The notes under the pieces are model-generated. The model was given only the letters and a program-made list of their open reading frames with translations, was not told where the DNA came from and made no database searches. From the NCBI GenBank assembly GCA_003640385.1, contig RCAB01000202.1, forward strand, positions 40,126 through 104,125: 64,000 nucleotides of DNA. The letters run 5' to 3'. Below, piece after piece: positions 38,701-53,700 of this stretch. Positions within the stretch are counted from its first letter, which is position 1, and each line of letters starts with the position of its first letter. The DNA is from Setaria digitata (Eukaryota > Nematoda > Chromadorea > Rhabditida > Setariidae). The translations under genes and the position numbers were made by a program.

Positions 38701-41700
38701 ATACGTTCTGCGTGAAGCTCTGTGGAGCCTATATTGTCAATAGCTTTAAGAATTACATTTTTGAGGAAGTAAGCAAGCAGCGGTTAAAATAAGAAAAAAT
38801 AACTTTTTTTCAGCGATTTGGGGAGCTTATTCGGGAGTTATTCATATTTCCTGGGGAGCTTATTTATATTTACACGCCAAAATAAGCTATCAACGTTGGT
38901 TGACAAAATCAGCGAACAAATGAAGGAAAAATAAAATGTGTAATTGAACGATAGCTGATCAATCCATTTCAGCAATACGGACTTACTGCATATCGACTTT
39001 GTGAATACAGGCTGCTTTTGTAAAGAGAATTTGATTCATTTACATCTCTTTCTGTTGTTCCAAGAGATGTGCTAAAGTAAATTACCTAAGAAAATCTGTT
39101 TTAATAATGGCATCTCTACTCATCAACCTGACTGTTACATGAATGATGATAATTGGTCAATGTTTCGGAGCTTATTATGGGAACTAAACTGTAAATGGCA
39201 CCAAAAGTTTTCATTTTTTATTACATGCCAGTCGATTGCTGATGAACAGAAGTGATAACATATCTTTTTAAGAAGAAAAAAAAAGTGACAATTTGGAAAG
39301 AAATTTTAGACCTTGGGCTGAAATATTCGGAAAATGTTTCAGCTGATGAATTTTTTAAGCAAAAATAAAAGCTTATTATGTCTGCAAGCACTTAACAGGT
39401 GTTCTTTTGTTTCACAACTTACTTACAAATTATAACGCTCGGCCTGTTTAGCGTTGACGTTTTTTTTAAAATTACTAAAAAAAAGAAGAAAAAAAACAAG
39501 AAAACAGGGAAAGAAAAACAGTCGTGCCCCAAATCTGAATTCATACGGCAGCAATTTGAAGAAAAAGAATGCACTAAATAGTTAAGACCTGAAATACTGA
39601 GAATGAAAAAAACTGTGATTCATTAACCAAAATGCCAGTAATTTATAAAAGGTACTCAGAAAGGACATATATCTGACTTGATGACAATCTACTAAAATAA
39701 GATCAAAGTTTCCTTAAAATTGGCAGATTTCTAAAAAGCCATACGAAAATGCATCTCTATTATATAACGTCTTATACTTCTACATTGTATAAAGTGACAC
39801 AAGACATTATCTAGTATTCTTAAAAATCGCGCAGTTTTTTTTAAACGAGATATTTCTGTAAAACAGAACCGAGAATTTCGACACACCTAGAATGAAACTT
39901 CTAAGAAAATAACCTTATACAATTTTTTTTTTATGAAGAGACACTTCCTCATTGACAAGCTGACGGAAAATAGAAGAAACTTAAGAAGACATGACGGTTG
40001 CAAATTGTAGTCGAAACCAGGAAGGAACAGTTCGGGCGAAAAAGTCACTTAATATATCGTTTAGTCATAACTGATTAATAAAATCTAAAAATTAGAAGCA
40101 TACTTCATTCCAAAAATTCTTCATTCATAAAAGCAATCTTTTTAAAAGCTGACAATGAAAGCAAAAATTTGAGAGATAAAGCATGAAAGAAAATGAAATG
40201 TTCGTGATGAAAAATAAATTTAAAAAAAGAACGAAATGTTAGTGCTAAAAAATAACTTTTTATTCAAATTTGTAAAAAAGCAATGTGGGACATATTACTA
40301 TTTCTTTTTCTCAATTTTATGAAAATGTCAGTTAAATCATGAAGTAAGGATTGTGCCTCACTCACTTTGCATTAAGGAATCAAATAATTAATAGGTTCAG
40401 TGATATCCTTTTCTAATCTGTTCAGTCGTTTAAAATAAGCATTTTTAAAATCTCAATGATTGATATGAATGAGAAACTTAAAATTTCCGCCCAAAACATG
40501 ACATTTCTGGTTGAAATGCCGCAGAAACAGAAGTGATTTGTAATATGTGCTTCAAATTAGCACAATTACTCATCATTTTGTTTAAATGAGGACAGTTTAT
40601 GCTAATTCAGTTTGTTTAAGATGTCAGAAAAGTACAAGTTCTTTTTTTGTTAGTTGAAAGAAAACCAATTTTCGAAGATTGGTCTACCAAAAAAATACTG
40701 GCTGAATTATAATTGCTTAAATATTAGAGTATGGTCTCCATTTAAATATTACATGATGACTTCCGATGATGGTTATATCCAGTGAGTAGTTTGGATGATG
40801 ATGCCATTTAAATTTTATGTGTTTTCACATTTCACAAGCGAAACGAATTGAATTTTAAAAGTTTTCATTACACAAACATATCCTACAGTAATTGAAAAGT
40901 AAAATGTAAAACGATCTAGATCAAATGGGTAAATCCAATTTTATGTTATTTTCAGGCATGGAAAACATCAAAAATCAAAAAAAGAAGCAATTTTGAAAAG
41001 GATGCATTTTTGCAAGAGCAGACAAAGCCAACAAGTGGCAACCTATTGATAAATTGTCTTTATAAAAAGCTATTTTTACAACTACTGCGACCATTCTCGA
41101 AATTTCTTATTTTGCCATTCCTTCTGCTTCTAACTCTTCAGATTTCCTTCTCTCAGCAATGTATAATCTATCACAGCAGATGCACAAATCAAGAACAAGA
41201 TGGTGAAGCGATAAAATGCCTTCTTGTTGAATTATCTATTGCAGAATTTTGCTAACTGAATAATCCAAGCATTAGAAAGTGAGAAAATGAACTGAGTTAA
41301 CAATGCTAAGACTGAGGAGACTTTTTTAAAACTGAATGTAATGAATGAAACAGGCAGATGAAAAATGAAAATCAACAGAGAGAATGCTTTCAAGAAGTAC
41401 TTTTCCACTACCCAGTTAGATTTAGTGACTTTGAATGAGCAATATGGTAAGGAGAGGAATTGTTAGGAAGTAAATAAACTTTTTCTTTTAATTTTTAGTA
41501 ATAGGAAACCGTATTTACCTTTTCCTGTTTTTATCATTAAATTCGCCACTAATTTTCTTCAGTCACATAAAAATTGAAATGATTTGCACTAGCGCAGCTT
41601 TTCATTGCACCATTTAAAAGAAGTGTTTCTATTTTCCAAAATTTACCAAACGGTCAGAACGAGTTTTCCATACAACTAATTACCTCTCATGAAAAATTAT

Positions 41701-44700
41701 GGTAAAAAATACTGGCAAAAACTTAAACAAAAGTCCTGGCGGAAGTCATTCCTATCACACAAATTCAACAAATGTTATTCCTAGTGATTAAATTACTTCA
41801 ATACCTGTGAAATTTACATTATTTTTTAAAAGCAAATGGTTTCTTTACTTAGTTTCATACCTTTCGCTTTCTATTTTTAGCGTTTATCAGTGCAGAATAT
41901 TTACATGTGCCGACTAACTGGACAACGTAGCAAATGTGAGACAAAACTTATTTAAGTACTTGTGGAACACTGCACCTGTCATGTATTGTTAATATATATA
42001 TATATATATATATGATTAACAATAAATATTAATAATAACAACATTATTAATAATATGTTGTTGTCATTTACAATAATTGATAATATATTATTAATAACAA
42101 TGTATTATTAATTCATTAATGTATATTATTATTATTATTGTTATTATTATTATTTTATTATTATTATTTTATTATTATTATTTTATTATTATTATTTTAT
42201 TATTATTATTTTATTATTATTATTTTATTATTATTATTTTATTATTATTATTTTATTATTATTATTTTATTATTATTATTTTATTATTATTATTTTATTA
42301 TTATTATTTTATTATTATTATTTTATTATTATTATTTTATTATTATTATTTTATTATTATTATTTTATTATTATTATTTTATTATTATTATTTTATTATT
42401 ATTATTTTATTATTATTATTTTATTATTATTATTTTATTATTATTATTTTATTATTATTATTTTATTATTATTATTTTATTATTATTATTTTATTATTAT
42501 TATTTTATTATTATTATTTTATTATTATTATTTTATTATTATTATTTTATTATTATTATTTTATTATTATTATTTTATTATTATTATTTTATTATTATTA
42601 TTATTATTAGTGATAATATGCTGTTCTTAATTTTAATAACAATTAATAAAAGGAACAGTAACAATGATGAATAACAAACAACAATAATTAGTAAATAATA
42701 ATAAATAATGACAATTAATAATGAGTAACATAGCTAATAATAATTGATAATGGGTAATAATTATAAATAGTTAATAATAATATTGTTATTGATCAGTATT
42801 TACTAATAAACATAATAACAGTAATAATGATTAATGAGAACAATGATAATAATTAAAACAAATTAGAAACAGAAGCCCCCCGAAATGATAATTAAATTCG
42901 GTTAATTCAGATTCCAAAGAGTTTCTTCTAAAAATGGCGATAATAAACTTCATAAACCTGAATGATGTAGCAGTAGTATGTGGTGTTTTGGGCCTATCCG
43001 GTACTACTGTTTCATTGCTGCCATTCTGATTGACTTCAAATGCTTCACAAACGTAAGATTTTGGGAAAATACCAGTTTGTCCATGAATATTCTTACCCTC
43101 GATCCAATTGGCATCAATATTTCGTAAATGACGTAGTACTTCACCCTATCAGCAGCCAGAATATTAGTTTCTTTATTTTATTGAATTTAAAACTTGTGAT
43201 GAAAAATGATGGAGAATGAAATTTTCCCACTACTGTTTCATCAGCCCCTCAGAAAAGAATTGGAATTGTCAAACTTTTGCTGTTTAAACACTTTTATGCA
43301 AGAATAAATATCAACTATGTTAACAAATATTTTAGCGAACCTTTTTCAATGACAATTCATTCTTATTTCTGGCGGAAAATGGATATAAGGCGACCAATTT
43401 GATTTGCTCATCCTCTTTATTTTTGCTAATCTGTAATTTACCATTGTTTATTTTATTAACTGAAATTTGCAAGACATTTAATGGATTGATTCTTGCTCAT
43501 TAATCAAAATCTAAAACATAATCTGTTTAATGTCTGTCGTCCCACTGAAAAATGAAAAATTTTTAGTATTTTTATCGCAGTCAATATCAATAGATAATGA
43601 TTATGAGAGAAATTCAAATAAATTCTCTTTCTTGAACGAAAATATAAATCTGGAACTAAAACACTACTTGTACATATGAAGAAGGGAAAATGCCAATTTG
43701 ACCATTCAGTTCGCCTTCCATCCAGTTTATATCGACTGCACGATAAACCCGTATCACATCACCACGATTAAATGATAATTCTCTAGAAATTAAGCATTAG
43801 ATGACGGATATTATAAATTTGAATTTTTTTTAATCCCCAAAATTTTCATAAACTTTAGATTTTGATTCAATTTTTTAAGTAACGATTTTTTCCGCAGAAT
43901 AGAATTACATTTTATAGGACCTTTCCAACAGAATTTTTCCCTGGGAAAGTTTAATGAGTCGAAATAAAAGAAAAATTAGAAAAAGAATTAGAATCAGTGT
44001 CAGAAAACTTGAGTTGAGGTTAGAAATAACAGTCTAAAGTATTACTTCGGACTAGCAGCTTTGAAGGAAAAAAGTGCAGTACAAGTCATGATTTCTGACT
44101 GCAGCATCGCTTGAGGCGTGATCGCACGTTCTGGGCGCCCGAATTCATTGATCAATCCACTGAAGCGATCGAAATTTTTCTGCAAGGCTGGAGAAGCGGA
44201 AGGTCTAAAATCGTGAATTCACTGTTACTGTGAAAGAGTTCATATCGAGAATATCTTTAAACTTAACTACTCCGAAGTTCAAGGTATTATCAATTGTAGC
44301 TTCAATTAACCTAGCCATTCATTAGCACGACAATAAATGCAATTATAATAGATGAATAGCAGTCACAGTTATAAAAGCAGGAGATTTCAGGCAAAAAAAA
44401 ATGAGCTGAGATCCAAGCATCGCAAATATAAAAAACTGATGGATGACTTTTACAAAGACTGTAATTAGTGGACACTATATAAGGGCTATTACTTCAACAG
44501 TGAAATATAACTTGATAAAATGCTTCAACTAACCCTAGGTAAAGACTCTAAAGTGATGTTTTACTTCCTCAAAAAAAAGTAACAGTCATAATTAAGCGGA
44601 TTTGAAATATCGTAAGGAGAAAAGTAACAACTAACACATATCCGTGCCGTCGATTTCGCTGTTGTTGTAACTCTTCAGAAAGCTTTTCGGCTTTCTGCCG

Positions 44701-47700
44701 GATAAGAACTTCATCTTTCGTAAGCTTTCTCAAATCTTCCATATCGCCAAATAACTGACCATTTGTTGTTGGTTTATCTGACGATGAATGTTTTGCTTAA
44801 AACATTATTACTTAAAAACGAAGAGGAGAAAAATATCTCTTACCCAATTTTGGATAAGGCGACTCACCATTTTCATTTTACAATAAAAAAATTTTTGCAG
44901 TTAACGCTATTTTTTTACACAACAGAGCGGTAATCGGTAGAAGGGGGTGTTGGAAGCCATGTAATATTTGTTTTGTCAACATTTTAAGATAATTTTCATA
45001 TAAATATGGGATTTAAAATTTAGAATGTGATGTTAAATAGCTGTAAAGGGTGCAGAAAAACTCATATAAATTTGGTATAACAAAATATAACAACGGTTAA
45101 AGAAAGTTAAGATAACATTATATTAAAGTAGCTAGGAGCCACAGCTGAATCAAGGTAAATTGGACAGAACAGACTTAGTTTATTTCAGTAAGTATATTTC
45201 AGTCTTGTACAGGGTTAGACATTTCGAAAGTTCAAGAAGCATCAAGACATGCGATGGTACTTCTTTTAGGCACTTCACCAATACATTCTCAAAACCACTC
45301 AGAATTTCATTTTTGTCCTTATTGTAGTAACTGAATGGTAAGTCAAAAGCGAAATAAAAAACAGCGAAGACCTGTTTGTAAATCCAACTAATTACTTTAG
45401 ATGCAGATTTTAGTGATTAATTGAAAGAATAACAGTTAATTAAAGTTAGATTCCTAATGTTGTCATTGTGGATGTTAAAAGAAACTTTTAAATGTAATTA
45501 TCCCTTAATTTTCATACAATTTTTTTTACCCAAAGTCTATGATTTTTTTATCTAAAATCTAGGAGGGAGTAGCCTAAGGAGTGATGAAATATAAGTATTT
45601 TGGAGAAGTGACACACCTGAACTAGTGTAAGGTGGGCAAGACGAATAAGGAGTAGTTGCTGTTAGGTTAGTAAGATGCTGGAGGATACAATAACGGTTAG
45701 GAGTAGTAAGCGATGATGGTGAGGTGCTCCGACTTCTGCTTCTTTTGCTGTTGCTATTATTAGTTGCACAAGCTTCCAAGCAATCAAGTAAACTTTGTAG
45801 ATACATAACGGACTGATCTAGACGCTCTCCGATTGCTGTTGATTTGATAAGCTTATTTAGTTGTTCGGTAAATGATTCTCTATGAATTCCCTTACTGTCC
45901 AACGTTTTACAGAGATATTCAACCTCGCTCCACGATAAGCTATGGCACAACAAACCGGACGAGGGACATTTCGAGGAAGATCTTGCTTGGACAGGAGGTA
46001 CCAAAGTTGTACCCCCTGTTCCCCGTTTGCAGCACTGCTGAAACCGATACGATGGCAAATGAAAATGTTGAGTTTTAGAGCGCTGTTGAGCAAAGCAGTT
46101 AGTGCTGTAAAGATGCAGTGAAGAAGATGATGGACAAGACGGTGCAGCACCTAACTCATGACACCATCCAGATTCCCATTCCTGAGGTCGGCTATTAACA
46201 GATTCCGAAGTTAGATGATATGATCGTTCCACTCCATTTTGACTTTCTACGTAACGTCCAACACTTTTACTGCGTCTGGACTGCAGTTCGTAAGTTTTGA
46301 GCGAATTAGCCTGGTTTTCACGTTGAGGATTTGGTGTCCAAGATCCTACAAATATTTATTTGGACAACTTTAGACATAATTTTGTTTGCCAGAAGGTGCA
46401 TTATAACATTTCACACCTCAAGAATCTCTATAAAAAAAAAGGATGAACAAAAATCACTTACTGTTTACTCGCTGCACGGTTGACACTGGAGTTGAAGTTT
46501 TTCGCTGTTGACACCTTAGCACTGAAGGATCTAAATAATTTCCTTTCAACTAATTTGCAAAAAGAAAAAAAACTTACTATACTTTTTCAATCAAATATTA
46601 TCAATTCATCTGAAAATCACGAAAGTTCATCAATGGATCTATGCTATTTCTAAAACCAGTAAGCGACTGCTAGATGTTAGCTAAGATTATAGAAATAGGA
46701 ACGTATAAAAAGAGGGTAATTTAGTAATAAAATAATATTTTCCATATTTCAATTAGCATATCCGATTAAAGTTCACTAAAATAAATAAGGAATTTTTTTT
46801 CTTTTTTTAAATAATACAGCAAGAGAAACAAACAACTTGCTACCAAGTGGCTTAGTTTTTCTTTCAAATTTTGTTAAGTCATTTAAACGTGAATCTAGAA
46901 ATTATTGTCAACACTGTAAGCAATTTTTAAATTTTGTGGCGAAAAACGGTGAAAACAGCAAATTAAATTTGCTTTTTTCCTTCTTTTGAATTGATAGACC
47001 ATCTTTGATCAGCTGTCCAGTAGGGGACATTGGGTAGAATACATTATAACATGTTGTGACTAATATGATGGTAACAACAAATCCTCAAATTTAATACATT
47101 CCTGTACACACCACAGCAGTAGTTGTGACGGCGAAGACAACGAATGAAAAAATTTCCCCTTTTGCTGCAGTTATTTTCGGTTCATGTAATCACTTGGGAA
47201 TTTCGGCTTCGTCTTTTTCAAGATATTTTGCAGTTCTCCAAGTTATTCCAAATGATAGCTATAGGAAGAGAGAGAATTGCAATAATGGCTGTAGCTATTA
47301 GTGACAATGAAATGCAACTGCTTGTGCTGTTTCCTCAGAAATTAGGGAAGAATTCTAGAAGTTCTTTACAAGAACAAATATTTGAAGAGGGCTTTAGCAC
47401 ATTCAACTGGGCAAGGACCCTCTTTAATGTGACACAGAGCCATCTCTCTTTTAGGGAAATGACATCTCAATGGTGCACTTTCCAGATAAAAAATATTCAA
47501 TATTCTTTTTCATTTATATATCAAAAGAAGGCTAAAGGGAGGCTTCCTTCTTCTCTTAATTAACTATCTCCAGTTCAGTTTGTCTCAAGAATAATGTTTC
47601 TTGATGCGGATTCTCTTCTAATGAATCTTCGTCTTATTTCCACCCTAAAAGGGATAGAGAATACTTTAGACCGATTTAAACAATTCTATAAGTTCTAATC

Positions 47701-50700
47701 ATCACATTTGACAAAATTACGCTAACATTTAGAAAAGTAAGAAAAAGGTTTCGTCATGATCTATTTTTTTGTGACAATGTACAGAACCAGAATGATTTCT
47801 GATTTGTCAAATACACATCAGCTCTTAGAGATAATATTTAAATAATAACAGCTGGGAGCTTAACGGCTGTCCTGTTATGTTAACCATTATTATTCTACAT
47901 CGATAATCGTCTATCTTTGATTAATTATTATATTTTATAGTCCGATATTCTTAGCTTCTGAAGGTGATAGAACCAGTTCATAATTTGTAAAAGAGAATGA
48001 ACGAGAAAGTTGTAAGCACTGAAACGTTCGAGTCCATAATGTGAAAATGTGGTCATCTGGTGTAATAACAATGTTTTATTGACTAATAAGTTCTGGACTA
48101 AAAGACGGGGATGGGGTTTCAAAAATCTTTGATGAATCTTTAAACAAACATTTCAAGAGGTCAACAGATCCAATGGTAATCAAAGAGCATTCTATTCAAT
48201 CTTAAATTTGTTCATTGAATATAGACGTCACTGTACCTCAGTCAGTTCTCACCATAAAATGAATTAATGCTTAGAACATTTTCTGCTGACTTCATTTCTT
48301 AGAAAGTGATGGAAGCAATTAATTACTGATTAAGTTATTAAAACTATTAAAACAAACAACCAAACTGAATATGAATTTCTCTGAGAAAAGCAATACTGTT
48401 TTGGGTTGTTTGACGTCTTATTCTAATTAATATTATTAATTCGTAGATACTAGAAGAAAAAAAGGTTGAGAACAGCCTCTAGTGAAGTGTGAAGCAGCAT
48501 AATGCATTAACGGTTATGTAGATGGAATAACAAAGCAAAGATGCAAGGAGGGGAGCTGAATTGCTTCAACAATCGCATGTAAAGAGTAAAATATGGAATA
48601 AGTGTGATGCGAATAAAGTGATGGAGAGGCGACTGTGTGAGGTGGTCCAAGGCAGAAGTTGCGGGGCATTCTAGTGGTGGCTTCAAAGCATTAAAACTAG
48701 GCTGAGGACAATGAACTAGTTCTCTCTGGGCCATGAGCAATGACTCTAGAAGAGCAGAATTTTTTTTTTCTTGGAATTCTTTCTGATGTTCGTTCTTCGG
48801 ACAACCATAGTGACATTCTATTTGCCTTAGCAGTTTTGTGTTAGAAATTAGTTTTGTTTAAGATATACAATCTCGAATAAAGAAGCAGTAGTCAGGTAAC
48901 ATAAAAGTCAGGTGATCTATTCTAGATTGTAGAGAGAAATTCCTTATTCCTTTGGAAGTAAATTTTCACTATTTTAATTATTACATTCACTGTAAGTTTT
49001 TGAGACTATAATGAATCTGTGAAATAACTTGCCTGACTGATCAACTATATGCATTTTTCTGAACATAGTGCGATACCAGCTTGAGTTTTCAGTATGAGCA
49101 TCATAGCGAGGTATAGTACTTGAGATAGCTTTCAGTCCTTCTGGCGTAGATGGAAGGCCATTGATGATTACAGGGGGTGTTTTGGATTGCAGTTTTGGTT
49201 GCAGCTCTCTGAAAGAATCAGTTTCAGGCTTAATCTTGCTTCTCAACTCCACCGGTTTCGAAAATGGAGGCATTTCATATGGTGCTGCCGCTGTTGTTAC
49301 CACCGATGATGACGAAGCACCAGACTGATTTTCTATATCATAAGCATCCGTTCTAACTTTGTCAGCTTGAATAATATCACTCTGATTTATGGATGATGCC
49401 GGTATTTCCGTATTCCTAACAGTCATCTCATTTCCATCTTTACTGTAACTGTTGACAATGAGGGGTGGTGGATTCAGTTTTACTGCTACGGTGGTGGCAC
49501 GCTCACTAACGGTGACAATACGGGAACTGATAGCACCGATAACAGCTGGTGATGCTGCTGCTGAAGGCAAGGATAATTGTGGCTCATCGTCGACTTTCTG
49601 TTTGGCCGGTTTCAATTTTTCATAATCGTTTAATTGGTTGGATTCTCCCATGTCACTTGCTGGAGAATCTGTGTAATCGTTGTTGTCCTCATACTTATCC
49701 CTAATTACTGATGGAGAAAATATGTTTGAGTGAGGAGATGTCGCGACGACAGACATATTCGAAGAAATGATAGCAGAGGAAGAAAGTGTTCCTGTACGGT
49801 TGAACGGTACCGGTGTTATGCAGGATATATGCCGTTCTACTGGTTCATGCACGACGGACAGCTGTTTTAGTGGTGTTGTCTGATGAGACGATTTATGATT
49901 GCTAGTAGGTCCAAACGTGTTCAGTACTGAAGTTGGTATAGCACCATTCTGTAAATTATGTGAAAACTGGCCATTCATGACAGAATCTCTTTGCGATTTT
50001 GTGAAGCAATTAGCAGTAGTCATAGTGCTATCTGGATGGCTATTAGCTGGTGGTGTATATGGCATTTTAACCTCTAATTTTCTGGCAATCTGTTCGCGAA
50101 GTGAAGCAACCGACTGAGGTTTTGGTATTTCAACGATCCCTTCTGCCTTTAATATCACCGAATTTTTATTACTACCATCTCTCGGTTCAGTACGCAATTT
50201 CCACATACAGCCAGATATAGACCCGTTTTTTGACGTAACTTCTGTTCCTGATGGTGGAGGTGGAGATGGTGATGACTGCAGCGGTACTGTTCTGATCATC
50301 ATCTGTAAAATACAAACATTTGTTACAACGATCTAGCCGACATGTGAACGTACTAAGCTCTCTTCACTGTGAATATCAAACTGACTAAGCTAAAAGAAGA
50401 TTTCGAACCTGTGTGTTCATCGACCTATCATTTCTCTACTTGCTATATAAAAAAAAAGAAAAAACTTCAAGCAGATAGATTATTCTCTGACCTCGAGAAC
50501 AAAGATAAGCAAAGAAAGGGTTGTTATTGGACTAAAAGAAAATTCTGACAAATTGAAATCTCTTACTTGTGAAGCATATAAAGGAGCCATTTCAAGGAAA
50601 TCATCTCCCTCCTTTCCCATGAAAAAGTATGCAAACAAACATTGGAAAAACTTGGTCGCATCAATCCAGCAATTTTGATGCGAAGAGGAAAAAGGCATCA

Positions 50701-53700
50701 TTAAGTAATAGATAAAGTGTCATTAATCAAATTATTTAATGGTGTTAGAATGAAACTGTTATGACAGGAAAACTAGGGAGCAATGGCAGTGTTTCCTTTG
50801 GAACTTGCCAGAATATCTTAAATCCCATTGCATTTTGAAACTTTTTTACTTGACACTGAATTTCACACCTCAAATTTCATCAATGATATTTGATAATGCA
50901 CTATGTTTTGAACAGAAACCAGTTTTCAATACACTATTCCCTTTACGGCGATAGATGTGATCCTCATACTGTACTTATAATTACTCTTTCTATTTATCTA
51001 CAACAGCTTTTATTTCATTGTTTATTGCCTTATTTTCTCTTAACAAATGCAACATCTTGGAATACAAACAGAAATTTTTCTATCTCAAAATAGATTTATG
51101 ATTTAAAATCCCAAAAATCTTAAATCTAACGGCTTTTAAAAATTTTACCCTTTTCTCCATCCCGGCATTATGTCGGACATTATGAAAATTCAAAATTTCA
51201 GTTATTAAGATTTTCTAAATTGAAACCTCCAACCCAAATATCTCTTTTATAAGTTTCTTTTTTCTTTTTTTGCAAAGTTATTGATGAAATAAAAACCATC
51301 CCTTTTTACTTTAAAATGGTAATTTGAAAAAGGAAAGAAAGTGATCATATGGAAGTAATAAATGATAATAAAAACCATACCATTCACACCGTTTATTGGC
51401 AGCTATTGGCTTACTTTTCAAAAAGACATGAGAATTACATAAATTTAAAAAGTTAAAAACTTGGACGAATTTTTAGAATTTATGTTCAATATATATCTAC
51501 TCAATATTTCAAACAGCAGAACTGTTATTACGACGACTTTAAAAATGGATATGAATAAGAGTAGCATTGTTTGAGAAATTCATTAATTTGCAAGGAATTT
51601 TAATTAAAATTGCGAGACTAGGAAATGCTCGCTCTCTTCTGAAAATTCTTGATTCATGCAATCTCTTGATCTCAAGCGAAAAATTGTTTAGAAGACACGA
51701 ATTTACTCCTTACAAAAAAGTTTTTGTCTACATTGTTTGAAGGAAAGAGTTTCAAAGGAAAAGGGAAAACATAAATAGAACATTCTTTTTTTGTTTTGAT
51801 TCTGGAATGAAACTCTGAAACTCAAGAACAAAATTCAACTACTAATAAATTTGATTCAAACTAACTGGGTCAAGTTTTGTGAAGCAAAAATTAAACATTC
51901 ACGGCAGTGAAAATGATTATCTCGCGTTCTCCCAGATGTTCTTGATATAAATTAAAATTTGGAGGAAAAATGATAGTTGATTTCAAAACACCGTTATTAC
52001 AACATGCTTATATCCTAAACAATGTAATAAGTGAACAGGTTTATCAAAAAGTTTTGGAGAAAAGACCGCTGCACTGCTAAAAGGGATTCAGTCACATGCA
52101 CTCGATCAAGCAAAATACAGTAATGTTCTCTTGACTAGTTTGGAAACTTGGAATTGTACTTTATCATTAATTAGTCGATATCGAATAATAATCAAATGTC
52201 TAGATTAGAATTTCAGAACTAAATAGTGATGATTATAGTGATATGATTATTTAACAGGTTAAACAATTTTAGATATCGTGATAACACACGATACGAATAT
52301 GTTGGCTATATGCAGAGAAAAACAAATGACTGGACATGGATGAATGACCCACGTTATATTGACGTGCATAACAAATAAGAATATACCTCTTCATTTCGAA
52401 ATTCTTGTTTCTCTGGGATTTTGTTTTGTCCATCATAAGTCTAAAAAAAAACTTTTTTTTCTTGCAGTTCTATTCTGACACTTCATACTTGTGGGTTCTT
52501 TCGCCAAAATGTAAATAAAAATATTCTAACACAATTAATACTTTGAAATATTTCACGTATATGCTCAGCGTAAATAAAAACTTCTAGTCTACTTTGTTTT
52601 TACTTCGATGTTCTCCGAAACTGTAAGATGAGACAGTCGGTCCCCATAAATAGTGCTAGCTGGATGTCACACATTGTATTTTCATATGACGCTGGTGAAA
52701 CAAAAAGTCGAACTTTTATAGAGTTCACAAAAAAAGTGATAAAATAATGTAGAAATGACGATTGGATAAGAGAAATGCTGTTAGAGATAATCTTAAATAT
52801 TATATTGCTTTTTCTACTTGTACTTTAAAGCTCGTTATTACCATTGGGGCAACAAACATTTTGCCTTATGATTGATGGCAATGCATAAGCAAGCCAAAAG
52901 TGTTTAATGGATTTTAACACTGCCTCCCTCCATTTTATTTTTATCGTCTTCTTTATTTCTTATATCTTCGGCAAAACTAGCCAATTATAAAGTAGATATT
53001 TTAAACAGCTCGTAGAATCGATGAAAAGGAATGTGAAGTATTATCAAAAATTATTTCCAGATAAAGGTTCCCTTCTGAAGGGAAATAACCAAAAATGCAA
53101 CGATTATTAAATTATTCAACAGTGCATGCTCAGTTTGAAACTGGAATTAGAAATTATATCGAACAATGGTGATTTTTATGTTTAGGAAGAGAGAAACGAA
53201 AAGAGTAACAAATATTAGCGCAAAATGATGATACAAGCATGGCGAGACTACCACAGTCAGACAATTTCAAAACTCATTTAAGCATAGAACTTTCATAGTT
53301 TTGAAAATTTGATAAAAGAATTGCCCATTTCAGACAATCATGCAATTTTAGAAGACGCCATTGTTATAATTTCTGTTCAAAAATCCATTCTCTGCAGTTC
53401 ATCAATAATACTTTCGTAATGCACATATAGGCAAATTCGGAACGCATTGGAACAAGGCTTCTATACTTGGCAAGTTTTAATCCCATCTATCAGTTATTTA
53501 ATTAAATCATTTTGGGCCATTACTTATTCTAAACCTAACAAACAAAGCTACAGCTTGGAAAAAAATATTGTTGCCAGAAGCTTTTTAGGAAGTAAACTGA
53601 ATGAATTTCATATTATCTGAAAGATGAAAAAAGTAAATGGGGAAAACACTAGTGATATAGAGGAAGCAAAGTAGTTTAATAAAAAATGTTGAGAAAGTTG

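Noticed and set aside
42119..42674. Overlapping 163- and 178-codon frames of Phe/Tyr/Ile/Leu repeats
   Set aside because: Translation of the 14-bp minisatellite; three units equal 42 bases, so every frame stays open. Not a protein.
44840..44866. Possible tiny sorb-1 exon encoding ESPYPKL
   Set aside because: Its reading frame could lead into exon 44636-44777, but no acceptor gives the carry required by exon 45617-46345. The direct join already restores frame ([10 protein letters not shown]).
45552..45616. Continuation of the 45617-46345 frame to a TAG as a terminal exon
   Set aside because: A GTGTGT donor at 45616 joins the next exon in frame; the read-through tail has no domain. An alternative end is possible but unsupported.
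45857..46150. 97-codon frame in a second minus-strand frame within the sorb-1 exon
   Set aside because: Overlaps the 242-codon sorb-1 frame whose two ends splice in phase; no independent support.
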